This document shows positions 49,946-63,972 of a stretch of 64,000 nt of DNA, piece by piece; within the stretch, counting starts at the first letter, position 1; every line of letters starts with the position of its first letter. The translations under genes and the position numbers were made by a program. The notes under the pieces are model-generated. The model was not told the DNA's origin, made no database searches, and saw only the letters and a list, made by a program, of their open reading frames with translations. The DNA is from Bugula neritina (Eukaryota; Bryozoa; Gymnolaemata; Cheilostomatida; Bugulidae): NCBI GenBank assembly GCA_964035545.1, contig OZ037766.1:13567222-13631221 (forward strand). The letters run 5' to 3'.

Positions 49946-52900
49946 CATATGTGAACAGTATAGTATGCAAAAACTGTTACAGTTGTAATGCTGAGTATAT
50001 CAGAATTCTAGTTATTCTTTTCAAATAAAATTTCAGCCTAATAATTGCTTTACAAGGCTATATTATTTAATATAGCTCAGTCATATGGTAGATAGAATTA
50101 GCGTATCAGATTCCAATGTGCTGAGCTACTGATTGAGTAACAACTCGGGTGGTGAGCTGCTGTACAGTGAGCAGCTGAACGCACAATAACAGAATACGTT
50201 AGTGCCCATTGCCTGCTGACTCTCACAGCGGCACAGCAAGACTAACTCCTGCAATTGACTATAATTTAATTTTCTCCATATTATTGGAAAATACATTCAA
50301 CCGAACACACTACAATAATAATATCAATACTGATTTAGTCCTAGAAGTATAAAAATGCACACAGGTCTATGCTATGTACAAGCACAGTATTTGCCTGGCA
50401 AGTAAAAAACTGTACACAGGCCAAAAGTGCAGCTAGACAATTTAAGCCTAGTTTCTTAAAACACTGGCTTCTAACAGTTTTAATTGTGTTACTTTTACAC
50501 TGTTGAGTGTGTGTGAGCTAGCAATGCACATGTAGTGATGGTTTATGAAAAGTGTTGTTATTATACTGAAAGTGTAAAGAAGACATAAAAAAGCACTGCA
50601 TGGGGTATTTAATGTTATCTGCAGTGGAATACTCTCTATTATTGCAAGGTTCCCAGGTATATGAAGCACTAGATGACTAGAATATTGATGTGAATGTAAG
50701 TTTACCCATAAGAGCACATGATGATATTTACTAGTAGATAACAGAAACCATTGTTCAAAGCAATAGTCATGTGTAAATAGACACTACCATTAGCTTTTCA
50801 TCTACAGAGTTTGTCGGGTTATTGATGCACTCATTTGGGATTTAATTTCCTGGAGAATTTCTCCAAAAGAAAAATAATACGGAGAAGCTTAATTGAGAAG
50901 AACATTAGTTAGAGTATGCCGTGTGCAGTATGAGCTTAATGAATAGAGGTAAGATGTAGTGTCTGTGAGTAAGATAATTGGTTCAAGATCGCCAAATTAT
51001 ATGAAATTGATGCTTTCAAAATATATGTATTTCTCACTCTACTTTATGCAAAAAGCTGTGCTTATAGATAAAAGTATAATATTATTGACGGGCCAATCTA
51101 TGACAATGTATTTGTAATAAGCTTATTAAACTCTCACTTAGCAATATAAATGCCAGAAGACAGCCTTGAACATGTACAAAGTATTATACTACAGAGTTGA
51201 ATATATATGTTATATTATATCATAATTTATCATATTATGTATTATACATATTACAATTTTTTCAAGTGGTACAAAACTTACAAAAGTACATCTCTTTGCA
51301 AAGTTTAAGGTTCTGTGAATAAATTCATCAACCTCATGTTAGTTTATGAATTTTAGCATAAATTTTATCCAATTTTTTACTGATATTATAGGTTCATTAT
51401 TTTAATGATATTAATATTAGCAATCCAACATGAACCCAAAAAATATTGTTGAAAACTTTTAATCTTATAAGAAAATTAAGACAGTAACCACACTTACCTC
51501 ATGCCCATCTTTCAGCGATCAGAGTACAGAGCTTGTTTAGTCAATACACCATTCATTGTATGAAATGAAAGCAGAAGCAGCTTGTCAGTGGTAATGACAG
51601 CAAATATGATAGTCGCAGCTGCATGACAACTTATACACAGCTAGCTGTATATATTTATTGATTAAGACTGCAACTTCTTTTCAATGGTTTAGCAGACTGA
51701 GACGAATTGAACTGTAAAATACAATGCAATACTGTATTACATACTGTTCACTGACTTGGAGTATACATGATGTAGAAACTAAGCATGTTTTGTTAGGCTT
51801 TCGGTTCAAGAAAGTCGTGATTTCATAGAAACTTTCTTTCTTCTTTGAACTTGTAAATAAACTTTATATAATCGGCAATTTAAATCGTTTACATACTGTT
51901 TTGGATCTTTCATATATTTTATTATTTGCACTCAAAAGACAATAAAATAATAAATTCAACAATAATAATTATATTATGCGACAATTACAAAATATATCTA
52001 ATTGGTTTTGGAAAATGCTATTGCTGTGAAGAAATGCAGAGTTGCGTGCTATTCTATAGGTACCTAAGTAGGCACCATTAAACTAGCTTTGCTCCAAGAA
52101 GAATTGATATTTAATAAAATAAACTTCTGGGCATAAAACCACTTTGTTCAAAAATTAGAATGCCACTTTGCATCTGACATACACCAATGTTTTGGATAAA
52201 TTATTTACAATTAATAAAAATTATAGCAATCCTAGAGTTTTCTTTATGCAGAGGTGAAAAGTATCATTATGCTCTTGTGCAGATTTAGCTACCTAATCAC
52301 TCAGCTTTATTGTGACTTAAAGGCAAAACTAATTTTCAAGCAGTCAAAAATTATTTGATACTAAAATATCAGTAAGTGGAAAAATAACTGCTTAGAAAGA
52401 GTACCTCTTTCAAAACTTGCAAATTATTGCACAAGACATCTAAGCTAATTAGGGATATGTCAATATATTTTATGATATGAATATCATATAGAGGCCTGTG
52501 GAATGGTATATAATGTGGGTGGTATAACACAGCCTGTATATAAACATCACAGCGTATAGCATATTATGACCTGAAAGAAAGCTTTTATGATGTGAAATGA
52601 TTCACTGGTGCCTAGAAGTTACCTTTACTCTAAGAAAATAGATAGTGATTATACATATGTACGTCATGTAGAGTATCTATATCCACCTGCACAAAGTGTA
52701 CTCTGAGTAGAAATACTAAGACAATTGCCTTGTCAGTAGCAATTAAATGGAAAGCAATGCCAGCATTTGTGTATAGTCAGTATAGAGTTTCTACCATTTA
52801 AAGATATACCATATAAAGAGAGTATAATATGTTGCTAGTAGAATACATGGTAGAAAAAATTATCTTTCTTCCAAAAATCGCAAAACTTCTCAACACAAAA

Positions 52901-55900
52901 CTGTCTAGCAACTCAAATGCACGTTATATCAATTTAATAAATCTAAAACTAATTGTTACTACTCATTAATGACCAACAATTCCTTTATAGTAAAACATAT
53001 AAACATAGGAATGTTAGTTCAAAATTCCTTCTAAAATCTAATGACTGCTTGGTGAATGCATATTCTGTCAAAAAGTAAGAAAGTGAGTATAAACTATAAA
53101 TGATTGAAAGGCCTGCATTACTTATGACTTATGTAATCACCAACATCTTATATTGTACCAATATAATCTACGTATGTTATGCTATAATGAATTATGATAA
53201 CTATATAGCCTACAATATGCTATTATCCCTATATAACAAATATTATTATATTTGCACCCAGAAATTTAGGTATTATAAGCACACGCACAGTTATTTTGAT
53301 TTAATATACTTACCTTACAGTGCGAGTTTAGAAGTTTAATTTACAAACAAAACGCTAAAGAAAGTTTTTTAAGTAAAACTGAGAAACAATAGAGAAAGAT
53401 ACAGAATCACATCTGCAATCGTTGTGAATAATGTTGAAAGTAGCTGATGCCACTGCCCCCTTTATAATAGATTTTTATTCCTAATAAAATCGTTTGGTTA
53501 TTGAGTAAAAATTAATACTTATTGTATGAGGCAAATATGGTGTGACACTTATAACAATTATTGCATTATCTAATGTCTTTGTTGATTAATTCTAAGCTAC
53601 TGGCCCATAATACATATATACCTGCACAGACATTACTCTGTTCAATATTTCAGACACAGCATAGATAATGATCCATTGATTTTATTCAGTAGAACAGAAA
53701 GTCTTACAAAAAGAGCTGCAAATCTATCAGACAATGACAGTGGCTATAGATGATAATATGAACACTGTGCCCAACTATACGGGCTGTGTACGAGTTGTAT
53801 AGTTGTTTAATTATTAAACAGGGTTTTCTGTTATTGATATACTGGCTGCTCTAGTGTCAATCCAAAAACACTTGAATAACATTAACTAGAAACTATTAAT
53901 TTAAATACCAGCTTTTTGTGTTCATTAATGATTGCTGGATGAAACTTGAAAATATGTTTTAAACTTTTTTGTTTGCTTAAAACACATATTCCCCAGTTGG
54001 CTCTCATAGCTACTTGCATATAGTTTAGTTTTTCCTAGTTTTCTTGAGCAGATGCTTTGTAACAGATTTCTTTATTAATTTTGTATCCAAAGTTGTTTTT
54101 AGGTGCAGGCTAATGGTGTTTAAAAAGTTTTATTAGTTTAATCAAATGATATAGTCAATGTATAGTTACTTACCAGCTTGTAATAGGAATTTTTGGCAAA
54201 TTCACTTCCCAAAGAGCTTCTATAATTTTATAGCACCAGTACTGTATAGACTAGTTTGCAGTAATTTGTTGTGGCTTGTACATGTATTATATGTACATTA
54301 CAGCCCATTAACTTTGCAGCATCTTCGCTATTTCTAATTATATCACTAATTAGTTCCCAGTAGAAATCTTAGAGGATTTCATCTAGTCAGTTAATTTCCC
54401 ATTTATCTACTCCACACCGTAAGAGACAATACTACCTAATGAACTGATTATGCTAACGACACTGCGTCTCTCACTACTCAGTCACTGTGACCAACAAAGC
54501 CCAAAATGTCAGCGAACGATATTATATGAACTACTTTATCTGTAGTGCTGAGTGTAAAAGGTTACTTCACCTAGCTCATGCAATATAGAAGTAGTGTGGC
54601 AATTCTCTAGAGCTGCTCTAAAGTCAAATTAATCAATACCCAACAAATATTTCACACACAGATATGCAGTTGGTTATATACTTCTCTATCTAACTTGATG
54701 GTTTATTAACAGGATTTATTATAATGAGCAAACTTTAATTTGCAGAAATAAATTTTTCAATACTTAAGCCAATAATTAATGAATGTCAATTCTAAACTTC
54801 GTATTATAATATTTTTCAAATAATGATATAATGAATCCTTAATAGTTTCTGTTAGCACAGGCAAAAATTTGCCTTCGTTTATATGCCAAAGCAGCAATTT
54901 TATTATCTTTACATCACATATTTTATTATTGCTATTATAATCTAGGAGCTATGAGTTTATTAAAAATAGTAACTAAACTTTAGAATTGTCTATTTTCAGT
55001 TCTGACAAGTGGGCAGTTTGTCAATAAACCATAATGTCAAAGCACAGCAGTTCTTTTGGTTATATTTTGTACCAACATTGCAGGGAAGTTCTAGCTCTAC
55101 CACCCACCCAGAGTATTGTTTTTACTGCATAATCAAGAGTTTGTTATCTTGAGATGTGGTACTGACCAAGAAGAGTGTGAAACTATATTATAGATAATAA
55201 ATCAAATTCACAATCTAAGTCACTTGTGGTGCAAACTTTTTTGTGAAAAACATGAAAAGTTGAACACACCCGCATTACAAACTAGACTGTACATTCTCAA
55301 GTGCGTGTTAATACACTATTAAAAACATTTTTCTTACTTATAATTGCTACAAGTTTAAAAACCCATATACATTAATCTTAGCTGTACTTTCGAACTAATG
55401 TTATGACATGCAAATGGCAACACTGACCCAAAATAAAAGTTTAAATATATTATTGTTTTGGTAACAATTTAGACAAGCAATATCCTTATATACAAATGGT
55501 GAAAACTACTTTCACTTTAATCTTTTTTTAACCATCATATCTTTGTATTTATAAAAGAGCTCTCCTTCAAGAAAAAATTAAAAGATATCAGTTTCAGTTC
55601 TTTGCTTTGTCAAAAAATGTATTTGAGAAATTTATGACATCAGCATAATGCAAATAACAATAAGTTGTTGTCAATGATAGGCTTTCTTGTCAATGAATGG
55701 AATAACTAATGAAACTGCATCAACACTATACACATGAACTCTATCACATGATGACACAACCGAATTGATAGATCATTACGGTATACCATGGGTACCATAT
55801 GCGCTACAGAGTTGCATTGAAGTGATATGGGAAAAGCAATATATTTACACAGTAGAACATGCAATATAATTATACATATTATGTAAAACAGTAATCAATA

Positions 55901-55927
55901 AAAGTACATAAACATGAAAATAGTTAT
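49946..55927. other. Six-kilobase intergenic stretch
   Basis: AT-rich sequence between the SLC10-like gene and the 3' end of POP1. Short frames (50448-50717, 53100-53339) show no domain. I found no RNA gene or recognisable element. Confidence 0.5.
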
Positions 55928-58900
55928 CTACAGAGAAGACGGTGAGCTGACATTAATTAAAGCAAATCTATATTGAGTAGAATCTATCACCCTAATTAGA
56001 CAGACAACTCCAAAATTATTTCTACTCAATTGTTTGTTGTCAGAGTTGTCTTTTCTTTTCAATATGTATCCATTTGACTCTAGGCAACACTTGAGTGAAC
56101 TCATAGTTACAAATCCAAAACCTTCACTATGACCAATGTTTGGGGAGTACCTTCCAGAGATAACATAGCCTATAACCCGCCTGGTAACGCTAAGTCTATC
56201 TGTAGGTAATGTGGCATGTGTTTCATCTCTAGCCTTAGGATTGCCATTATACCGTTCTAGCACTGGGCCATGTATGCTCGAACCATCAACTAAGCCGGCA
56301 ATGTCCGACATAAGTGGAAGGCAAATTTCAGCTCTCGCCTTAGGATCACCTCTGTTCCACATGGATATGTGTACAGGTACCAGGTTTACAGCTGATAGTG
56401 ATGGAGGAATAGTAACCGATCTGAAAATATCAACGGATGTAATAAATATTGCCTGACTCATAAAGGGTTACAACCCATCATTACTTGTCATAGCTGTCTC
56501 AAATTAACTAATAAGGAATCAAATGTAGCTCAAAATTAATACAAAACTATTTTATCACCAGAAACAAAAATTAATTTCAAGCTTTGTTTACAAACTCAGC
56601 TAACTATTGTTAAGTGAAATTCTGATATCTCAACAGCAAATGATACAGCAAAACTAACAACAGCATGACAGCAGTATAAAACAGCGTCGCATCAGTTCAG
56701 CAGAAACGAAGAACCAATCACACGCTTACCCACAAATCTCTGCCTCATCATTCGATGCTTTTCTTAAACAACATTGCTTTAGTTCCTCAAGAAAATTCAG
56801 GTCCCGAAGAGCAATAGGTACCTGCTCATTGAGCAAACCTGCCCAATCGCATCTACAAATTTATAGTAGTGAATGTATTGCACTATTTGTACATAGAACT
56901 TACAGTTTACACTATCTACTATTTACTACTCTCAATACCCGGTTTACAAATAGAACAAACGCATTTTGTAGAGATTTGGAATAAAGACTACGTTTAATAC
57001 ACAAGTAGGTTAAACTGGTATTTTACTTGATAATACAAATTTTAGATTTTTAATATTATATTATATATTAGAATAACTAAAGAGACAGACTAACCATCTT
57101 GATTTGTAAGTGTAAGTTAATTCCTCGACAGTTATATGAGCTTATTAACCCCAGTGAACACACCTACGTACAGCAGCACTGAAAAACTGAAAAAACCTGA
57201 TTAAGACAGAAATCCCCATCAACCATTACGAACCTAAATGGTGAGTTAGTACGGAGCTTGTCAAAATTAGGTCTTTTATTTGGTGGGTACTTGAAATGCT
57301 TAGTTTGCAGCTCCTTTGCCAAAGAAAGTTCTTCATCCTGAGCGACTTTGGTGTCTGGAAAGTCCATTGGAAAGCTGAATCTGGAGGAGTAGAAATTAGC
57401 CAAGTGAGTTTCTCTAATACCACCTGCAACAAGATATAGGTAACACACGATAAACCTACTGTAATACAGCCAGTCAAGGATAGATAACAAGAACAACAAA
57501 CTCTTGAAGTATTTATCTATAGTTTACCTCTGCGCTGCTCAGTAGTACGTTACTATATTATAAAAATTATATAGTATTTTATAATTAATATATAATCTTT
57601 ATATATAGCTACTTAATTTAGTAGTATTCAAGAAGGTTATTTGCACTCTTCAGCAGTATGTAGAGCCTTAACCACACGCACTCACACGACTACTATACTA
57701 GAGAGTAGGAGAATGTTTGAAATACCTGCACGTGCCCCAGCATAGGCAAATGCCAGCCAGAACGCCATACCCCAGTTAGCTGGTATTATAATATCAGACA
57801 TTTCAGGGTAAACCATGAGGAGGAGTGGAACACAGTTCTCTTTTGGTCCCAGATTCATTTCAGAACCTGAAATCAAAACTGAGTAAGCTGCAGTTTTGTG
57901 AGTACATAAATTTCCTACTATGTATACATGTACACCAAGTAGATTTACTTAATTGCAATTAAATCCACAAGTTAAAAAAACTACCTTAAATTTATTTAAA
58001 AAAGTTTTCTGTTGAAAATAATCAGAAACCATAAGTAGTTAGCAAGACTTACTCAACAAGCTGTTTCATAAAACACAGTAACATGCTAAAATGTGTTTAT
58101 TTCAACTTCCAAAGAAGTGCTGATTAATTTTGTTACAGCTAGAAATGTATGCCTGCTCACACTGTTCCCTCCCACCGCTCACAGTTGAGGTAGACTACGC
58201 GTGATGTACAATACATACCAGGTACTAGCAGCTGGGAGCGCAACTGGTTGATTTCATGCTGAGTCATCATATTATGGCTGACAGTATCTCTAACTTTGTG
58301 ACTCCAGAGCGGCGAGTAACTCACAGGGGAAGTAACTCCAGAGTCTACTTGCTGCAAGAATATTTCACCATAACTTGAATGCATTGATGAAAACATGACC
58401 AAATAAGGCTAGAACCTTGCCAGTTGTTACAGCAATGCAGTGTCGTCACATAAACAGTATAAATTTCCACAAAAATAATAGCTCGTTGCAAACATTTGAA
58501 ACAAATTACACGAATGATAGATAGCATAAGGTGTGTGTTAGGTTGTGAGGTAGTACCACCTCAACAATCACAGAGCTTAGCAAGTTAGTTTCACTACAAA
58601 GGCAGGAATGAGAACTTTTTGAAGAAGCATCAAACGAAGAGCAAGACACAAGAAACAAGAGCAATATTAACAAATACGACATGAGCATTATCTCCTCACA
58701 CATGGCATGTTTATACTCATTTGATACACTGTATATGCAGACTGAGTCTTACCACTGAACAGTCCATGTCTGTGCCGAGACTCTCAGCTTCATCAGTGCT
58801 GACATTTTGTCTACCATTTTGAGGTTCTGATTCAGCTGTTTCCTGGTTGTTTCGATGGTTTCTAACTGTATAAAATGTATTTCTCACATGCTACATTATG

Positions 58901-61900
58901 CCACCACAAAATATGGATTATTTTAAAAGAAGTTAAACAAAGCAATACGCAATGTAGGTGCTGCTTATAATTTCTTCCCAAGACATTTCTCAGCATATAA
59001 CAGTGAACTTCTATGAAGCCCAGACTGTTCATTCATGTACAATTCTAAAATACTATAAAAATTAATTGTGCCTTAAAATAAAGCTGAAGCGTAAAAGATT
59101 ATAAAAACTTCCAATTCTATAAGATGCGATTTTATAAGGAAGCTTGAAGACTGCAATATACAGAAACAAGTGCTCTGTTAACTAAGCCCTTTAAGGTTAT
59201 AGTCTGATCATGCCTCAAAATCTACTCACGAGATGCCATGTGAGTCTGTATAGCAGTCATACACAATCGAGGGTCCCTGACTCGCATGCCGGCAACAACA
59301 GCGTGTGCTGAGTCACGAGAGAAAATGGCCGACAGTTGCGAACTCTGTGTCAGCTCCTGTGACGAGTCAGAGAATTGATCTCTCCACCACACATGGGCAC
59401 CTTCTACATGACAACAAACCTTTAGAGGAGTGTAGCTTTCTGCTGCTTTAGCTTGCTTAGACAAGCCTACTTACGCAGTATGCGATTATGAGTTATAAAA
59501 TACGTTACAACACGTAAGCGTGTTACATGCATGAAGATACTAGGTAGGAGGATATTGCAGAGATTTATTATAATAGCAACCATCACGAGTAGCATCCTTG
59601 GTATAGTCATAGGATATTATGTGCATATCACATGCTTTCTATAATACCACTTGTATTTTAGTTGTATATATTACAAGTATTTTAGTCGTATAGGTTACAG
59701 GTAATTTAGTCGTATATATTACAGGTATTTTAGTGGTATATATTACAAGTATTTTAGTGGTATATATTACAAGTATTTTAGTCGTATATATTACAAGTAT
59801 TTTAGTTGTATATATTACAAGTAATTTAGTTGTATATATTACAAGTAATTTAGTTGTATATATTACAAGTATTTTAGCTGTATATATAACAAATGACATG
59901 TTATACCTGCAGTAGAATCTGTAGTAAAAGGACTAAGCACCAGTTCCATCACCTCCTTCGTCTTGGGGCCATTTAACCTGAACCTGATCAACTCATCCTT
60001 CAAACTCCTCAAACTAACAGCACCATCAGCTGATCTCCACACACCGTTCTCTTGCTCTGTGCACACTACGGTATACAGAACACACCATACAAATCAAACA
60101 TCACAACCAATCCAATACTACAACTACAACTAAATTGATAGAATCTATAACAAGTCAATACCCTGCTATTTACACTCTATGAAATTGGTAGCTATGAAAG
60201 GTTGGCTGAACAAGAGAAACAAAGCGATAATAGGATGTTTACTTTTAAGATTGAATTTTCAACAAAAAATTAAAAACTTACAAGGGGCTAAATATCACTG
60301 AGAGAAGAAGTGAGAGTTATCACCACCCTTCGTCAATGGAGTGTTTTGAGCAGAAGCTCCACTCAGATAATAAAGGGCTGAGCTTGTAGGAAAATTATAA
60401 AAACTTGATACACAAAAAATTAATCTTCAGACAAAAAATATTTAAGTATTATATATCCAATAGGCACTGTGCACTGCCTGCTTGACACAAACATGACAAC
60501 CAACTTCAGGTGTCTTACCAGGAAAGGCTCCACAAAGTACATCCCACACTGATGTGAAGGCGGCTATGTGACACCAAATCCAAACCTGGTGTTCAGTTTG
60601 TTTTGTGTTGCTGTTAAACATGACATCAACTTGACTGACAGCACCAGCAGGGTACTTGTTGGGGTGATAAAGTGTACAGGTCAATGCATTCACTCCATCA
60701 GCGTAGCTTCTAATCCCTCCCTTTGCCAACTGACCAGCTTCATGGAGCAAATCACAATATCTTATTCATAAAATTACACAACCATTATTACAAACAAGTA
60801 CACACACACACAAAAGGTAAACATTGCCTGGTAATATTTTACAAAAAAAATAACTCGTTGATTTACATTTTTCAGAAACTTTTAAATAACTTATTTTCAA
60901 TGATAAGTTTAAATATGCATATTACAAAATTTTGAAGCGCTTTTTAAATTTATTAACCTATCACATATCTGAATTAACTGGTAAAATAGAGTTGTGGGTG
61001 ACCTAAATTCAACACGTATGATTTATCAGGTTATTTTGTAATTCTCATGCTCCTAAATAATCCTACGAATTGCTGAAAATATTTAGCAAAAAAAACCAGA
61101 AATACAAGTATCTCGAAAACTGCAAATTTGAATCCTTAATGTCCACTATAAGAATTTGAATTTAAAGGAGCAGCCGTGGTCTAGGGGTTAGAGCGTTTGA
61201 CTAGTAAGCACTAAGTCATGGGTTCGAACCCCGACAAAGGCTATTGGTGATGTCAGGAAGAGTATCCAGTCATAATTGCTCCTGTGCCTCATCTGAATAA
61301 GTTCTTAGCCTGATGTAATAAGAACTCCTTTCATCAGGAGTGTTCTCACAGGGATGATGACTGTAAACTTGCCTGAGTGAGTTGTATAACAATGTGAATT
61401 TAACAGTGAATGTATTATTACCACATTATTAACTCTTACCTATATATTTCACCAATTCACTAGTATTTTAAATGAAAGTAGAAGACTAACCTGGCAACAC
61501 CGTGTCTAATGTACTGATCATTAGTTCTTTAGGAGCAACAAGTTCGATGCACTGAATGTATGAGTGATCTTGTATAAGACAGTGAGACTTTATTGACCTA
61601 TAGGCGCATCTCTCGCTCTTAGCTGTTGGACACAGGGCTAGCTTGCAGCCCCACTTCTCCGTCATGTGGAACCTATAGAATCACCTCAACATTACTAGAG
61701 ATTCGCAGCAGAACTGTCTTTTAAAAATGTGTATTGCGACATAATATTTTCATAATTCTTCTCACATGTATACCAAAAATATAATAACTTTGCAATAGCA
61801 AATAATTTAAACACGGTCGTCAACCATGACTTGGATTTATCTCAGGAATGGTACATTGGGTATCAGTTTTTTATTGATGATAATAACGTTACCTTTTAGC

Positions 61901-63068
61901 ATGCCAGATGTGTGTTTCCATCCACCATACCCTTCTTTGTCGTCTTGTATATTCTTCCAACAGGTGCTTAGGTCTTCGCCGATAATATCGAGAGTGTTGC
62001 TTAGGTTTAGTCACCTTTGCAGTCTTTAAATAGATAAGCACTAGCACTGTTGAAAGTCATAGAATTGAGGTAATTTTTCAACTTTCAAATATAGAATAAT
62101 CAGTATTCTGAAACTGTATATCTACAATTTTTATTTGTAAACTTACTGTAATGTTACCAGTGACTCTGCGTGGGATCCTGTTTATATTGTGACTTGATGC
62201 ACGGCGTCTCATATAATGAGGAACTGACTGTATAATATTACGATTTCTATTTATTTTGTTAATAGCCGAAGTCAAGGCCCTGATTTCTTTTGCATGACTT
62301 TGCGCCAAGTCTGTAACCCTCAACTCTGAAAATCATAGAAACCAACTGAAAACTCATGAAACATAAATCTTGTTTGTTATTGATACAAATTATCATATGA
62401 ATAATATTCAGTCCCTAATCATAGTGTTTTCAACTTTTTCTTTGAAAATTGGTGTACAGCTACAGTCAATGATACAGTCTCGCACTTGTTGACCAATGTT
62501 TTACTGCAGCCTTTGAAACATTAGCTAAATCCTATCAAATGTTTTACCATAATACAATTCACCTTCTTACATATCTTGCTTTTGTATTCATCTATTTTTT
62601 TAAAAACAAACCATTTTTAAACAAGACAATATTTTCAGGATTTAGTTTTCTTGTGAATTCAATTATCAACAGTTTGTTATTTAGCCAGCAGCTAACCTTC
62701 AAATACAGAGTTCATAATTTAGTAAAACATTCTGAGATATGAAAATGTCATTGCAAAAGCTTTTACAAAATTCTCTTCAAATAACTATGCCTCATCATAA
62801 TACAACTTGACTTGACCCACAGTTGAAAAAGTATTGAGTTATAATTCTACATTTGATGCATGGAATTGCCTAGAAAGGCAAAGGCCACATTTAAAGTTAA
62901 AATAGAACTTTGTCCTCAGCAACTTTCATACAATTAGAAAACTGAAGTAGATGCTGCAAAAGAAAATCAATGATTTAAAATTATATTTTCTATTGAGTAG
63001 TTTTATATACCTCTGGGTGCATCAACAATATGATCCACTTTACATCTCCTCTCCAAAACTTCTGCCAT
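55928..63068 (-). CDS. POP1: POP1, ribonuclease P/MRP protein subunit, complete, 13 exons
   Basis: Exons in coding order: 63068-63011, 62325-62147, 62023-61893, 61672-61491, 60737-60519, 60065-59907, 59403-59230, 58865-58753, 58351-58219, 57866-57726, 57423-57234, 56852-56730 and 56420-55928. They total 2295 nt and 764 residues, all phases consistent. POP1 is the largest protein of the RNase P and RNase MRP complexes and binds the catalytic RNA for tRNA 5' and pre-rRNA processing in the nucleus and nucleolus. Signatures: PHYMRRRASSHNINRIPRR (residues about 50-70), METHIWHAKRFHMTEKWGC, LIRFRLNGP, then the POPLD-type block QLRSQLLVPGSEMNLGP and NWGMAFWLAFAYAGARAGG. At the C-terminus, GFGFVTMSSL and QYRFALINVSS are typical. 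It is shorter than the human protein (about 1024), chiefly in the N-terminal tail and variable loops. The acceptor of exon 5 (after CATGAAG) lacks a good pyrimidine tract. Confidence 0.93.
59642..59893. repeat. 24-bp minisatellite in a POP1 intron
   Basis: About ten units such as TTGTATATATTACAAGTATT plus TTAG lie just beyond the donor of POP1 exon 6. As 24 is a multiple of three, both strands show artificial periodic frames with an eight-residue repeat. Confidence 0.93.
61168..61400 (+). mobile_element. tRNA-derived SINE, copy 3 (plus)
   Basis: The best-preserved copy. It has a tRNA-like head of about 75 bp (GTGGTCTAGGGGTTAGAGCG as A box, GGGTTCGAACCCC as B box). A body follows, GCTATTGGTGATGTCAGGAA...CTCCTGTGCCTCATCTGAAT...GTTCTCACAGGGATGATGAC, with a tail ending in GCCTGAGTGAG. 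It sits in POP1 intron 4. The head could be mistaken for a tRNA gene, but shared body sequence with the two other copies shows it is a SINE. Confidence 0.9.
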
Positions 63069-63907
63069 TATTCAAATGAGCAGTGTAAACAGTTAAAGAG
63101 AATCTCACAGATCTTTAAATGCTACAAAACAGTTAGAATTTAATTAGAAGAATCAAATTTAAAAAATTAATTAAGTAAGTAAATACATCTATATATAGCA
63201 ATTACGTTGACAAGAATAAGTTTACATCTTTAAGGGATTTTAAAATATTCATAGAGTGATCACTAAATTATCTATCTAATTACAATAGTCAATAACTCTT
63301 TCTAATTGTACGAGTTCTCATCAGTCTTTTCAAAATTTACCGCATAAATTTCAAGCGAAGCATTACAAATATTGATTGATTGAGTGATTAGCTGAGAAAC
63401 TCAATTCTTTTGGTTAAATATATTCAACACAATAGAGTGTAGACAATGGTTCAGAATAAAATAATTATGAAATAGCAGACAATGAATGCAGTGTTCAACA
63501 GTAATGTAGTGTGAATGAGTTATAGAGCTCAGTGTTAGTCACATTAACTTGGAAGCTTGCTGACTCAGTACTAGAAATTTTTAGATACACATGTACAAGT
63601 TTGATTACTACCAAAATCATTTACCTGAGGCTGATTCAAATCAACTTCCTTAGCTTATTGATTTGACATATTTTACTAAATTACCGCAAATTTTCTAAAT
63701 TTAGTCAAGTTACGCCAAGTTAATAACAAAATTATTTTTATTTTACTTTCAACTTTAGTTTCTACAAGTCCACCCGAGTACATATTTTCAAGCACCCGAG
63801 TTACTAAGAATGTGACTTAGAGTTAGACCCAGCTAATAAAAATAGTTAGTTACCCTCTTATTATTGTTGAACTGTGGCCATTTTACACTAAAAGCGCCCC
63901 ATTTTAT
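63069..63907. other. Upstream region of POP1
   Basis: AT-rich with no supported ORF. It presumably contains the POP1 promoter and 5' UTR on the minus strand. Confidence 0.5.
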
Positions 63908-63972
63908 GATCACTGAAGTTAAGTAAAGCCGAGTTAGTACGTAGATGGGTGACGCATTGTGTTGTAGACTTG
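63908..63972 (+). pseudogene. 5S rRNA-derived sequence (pseudogene or 5S-headed SINE)
   Basis: GATCACTGAAGTTAAGTAAA, then CGAGTTAGTAC, then GATGGGTGAC correspond to the internal control region of 5S rRNA. GTGTTGTAGACTT matches the 3' end (GTGCTGTAGGCTT). The first third is missing and a dozen bases before the 3' end are deleted, so it cannot be a working gene. It is either a retrocopy or the head of a SINE3-type element cut by the window edge. Confidence 0.75.

Noticed and set aside
59639-59915. Eight-residue periodic proteins on both strands
   Set aside because: Artefact of a 24-bp minisatellite whose unit is a multiple of three.
61168-61242. Possible functional tRNA gene
   Set aside because: Has A and B boxes, but the sequence continues into a body shared with two other copies, as in a tRNA-derived SINE.
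15566-63068. The four protein genes as one functional cluster
   Set aside because: Sulfatase, SPEF2, SLC10-like and POP1 have unrelated roles, differ in orientation and spacing, and show no shared signals; ordinary gene neighbours.
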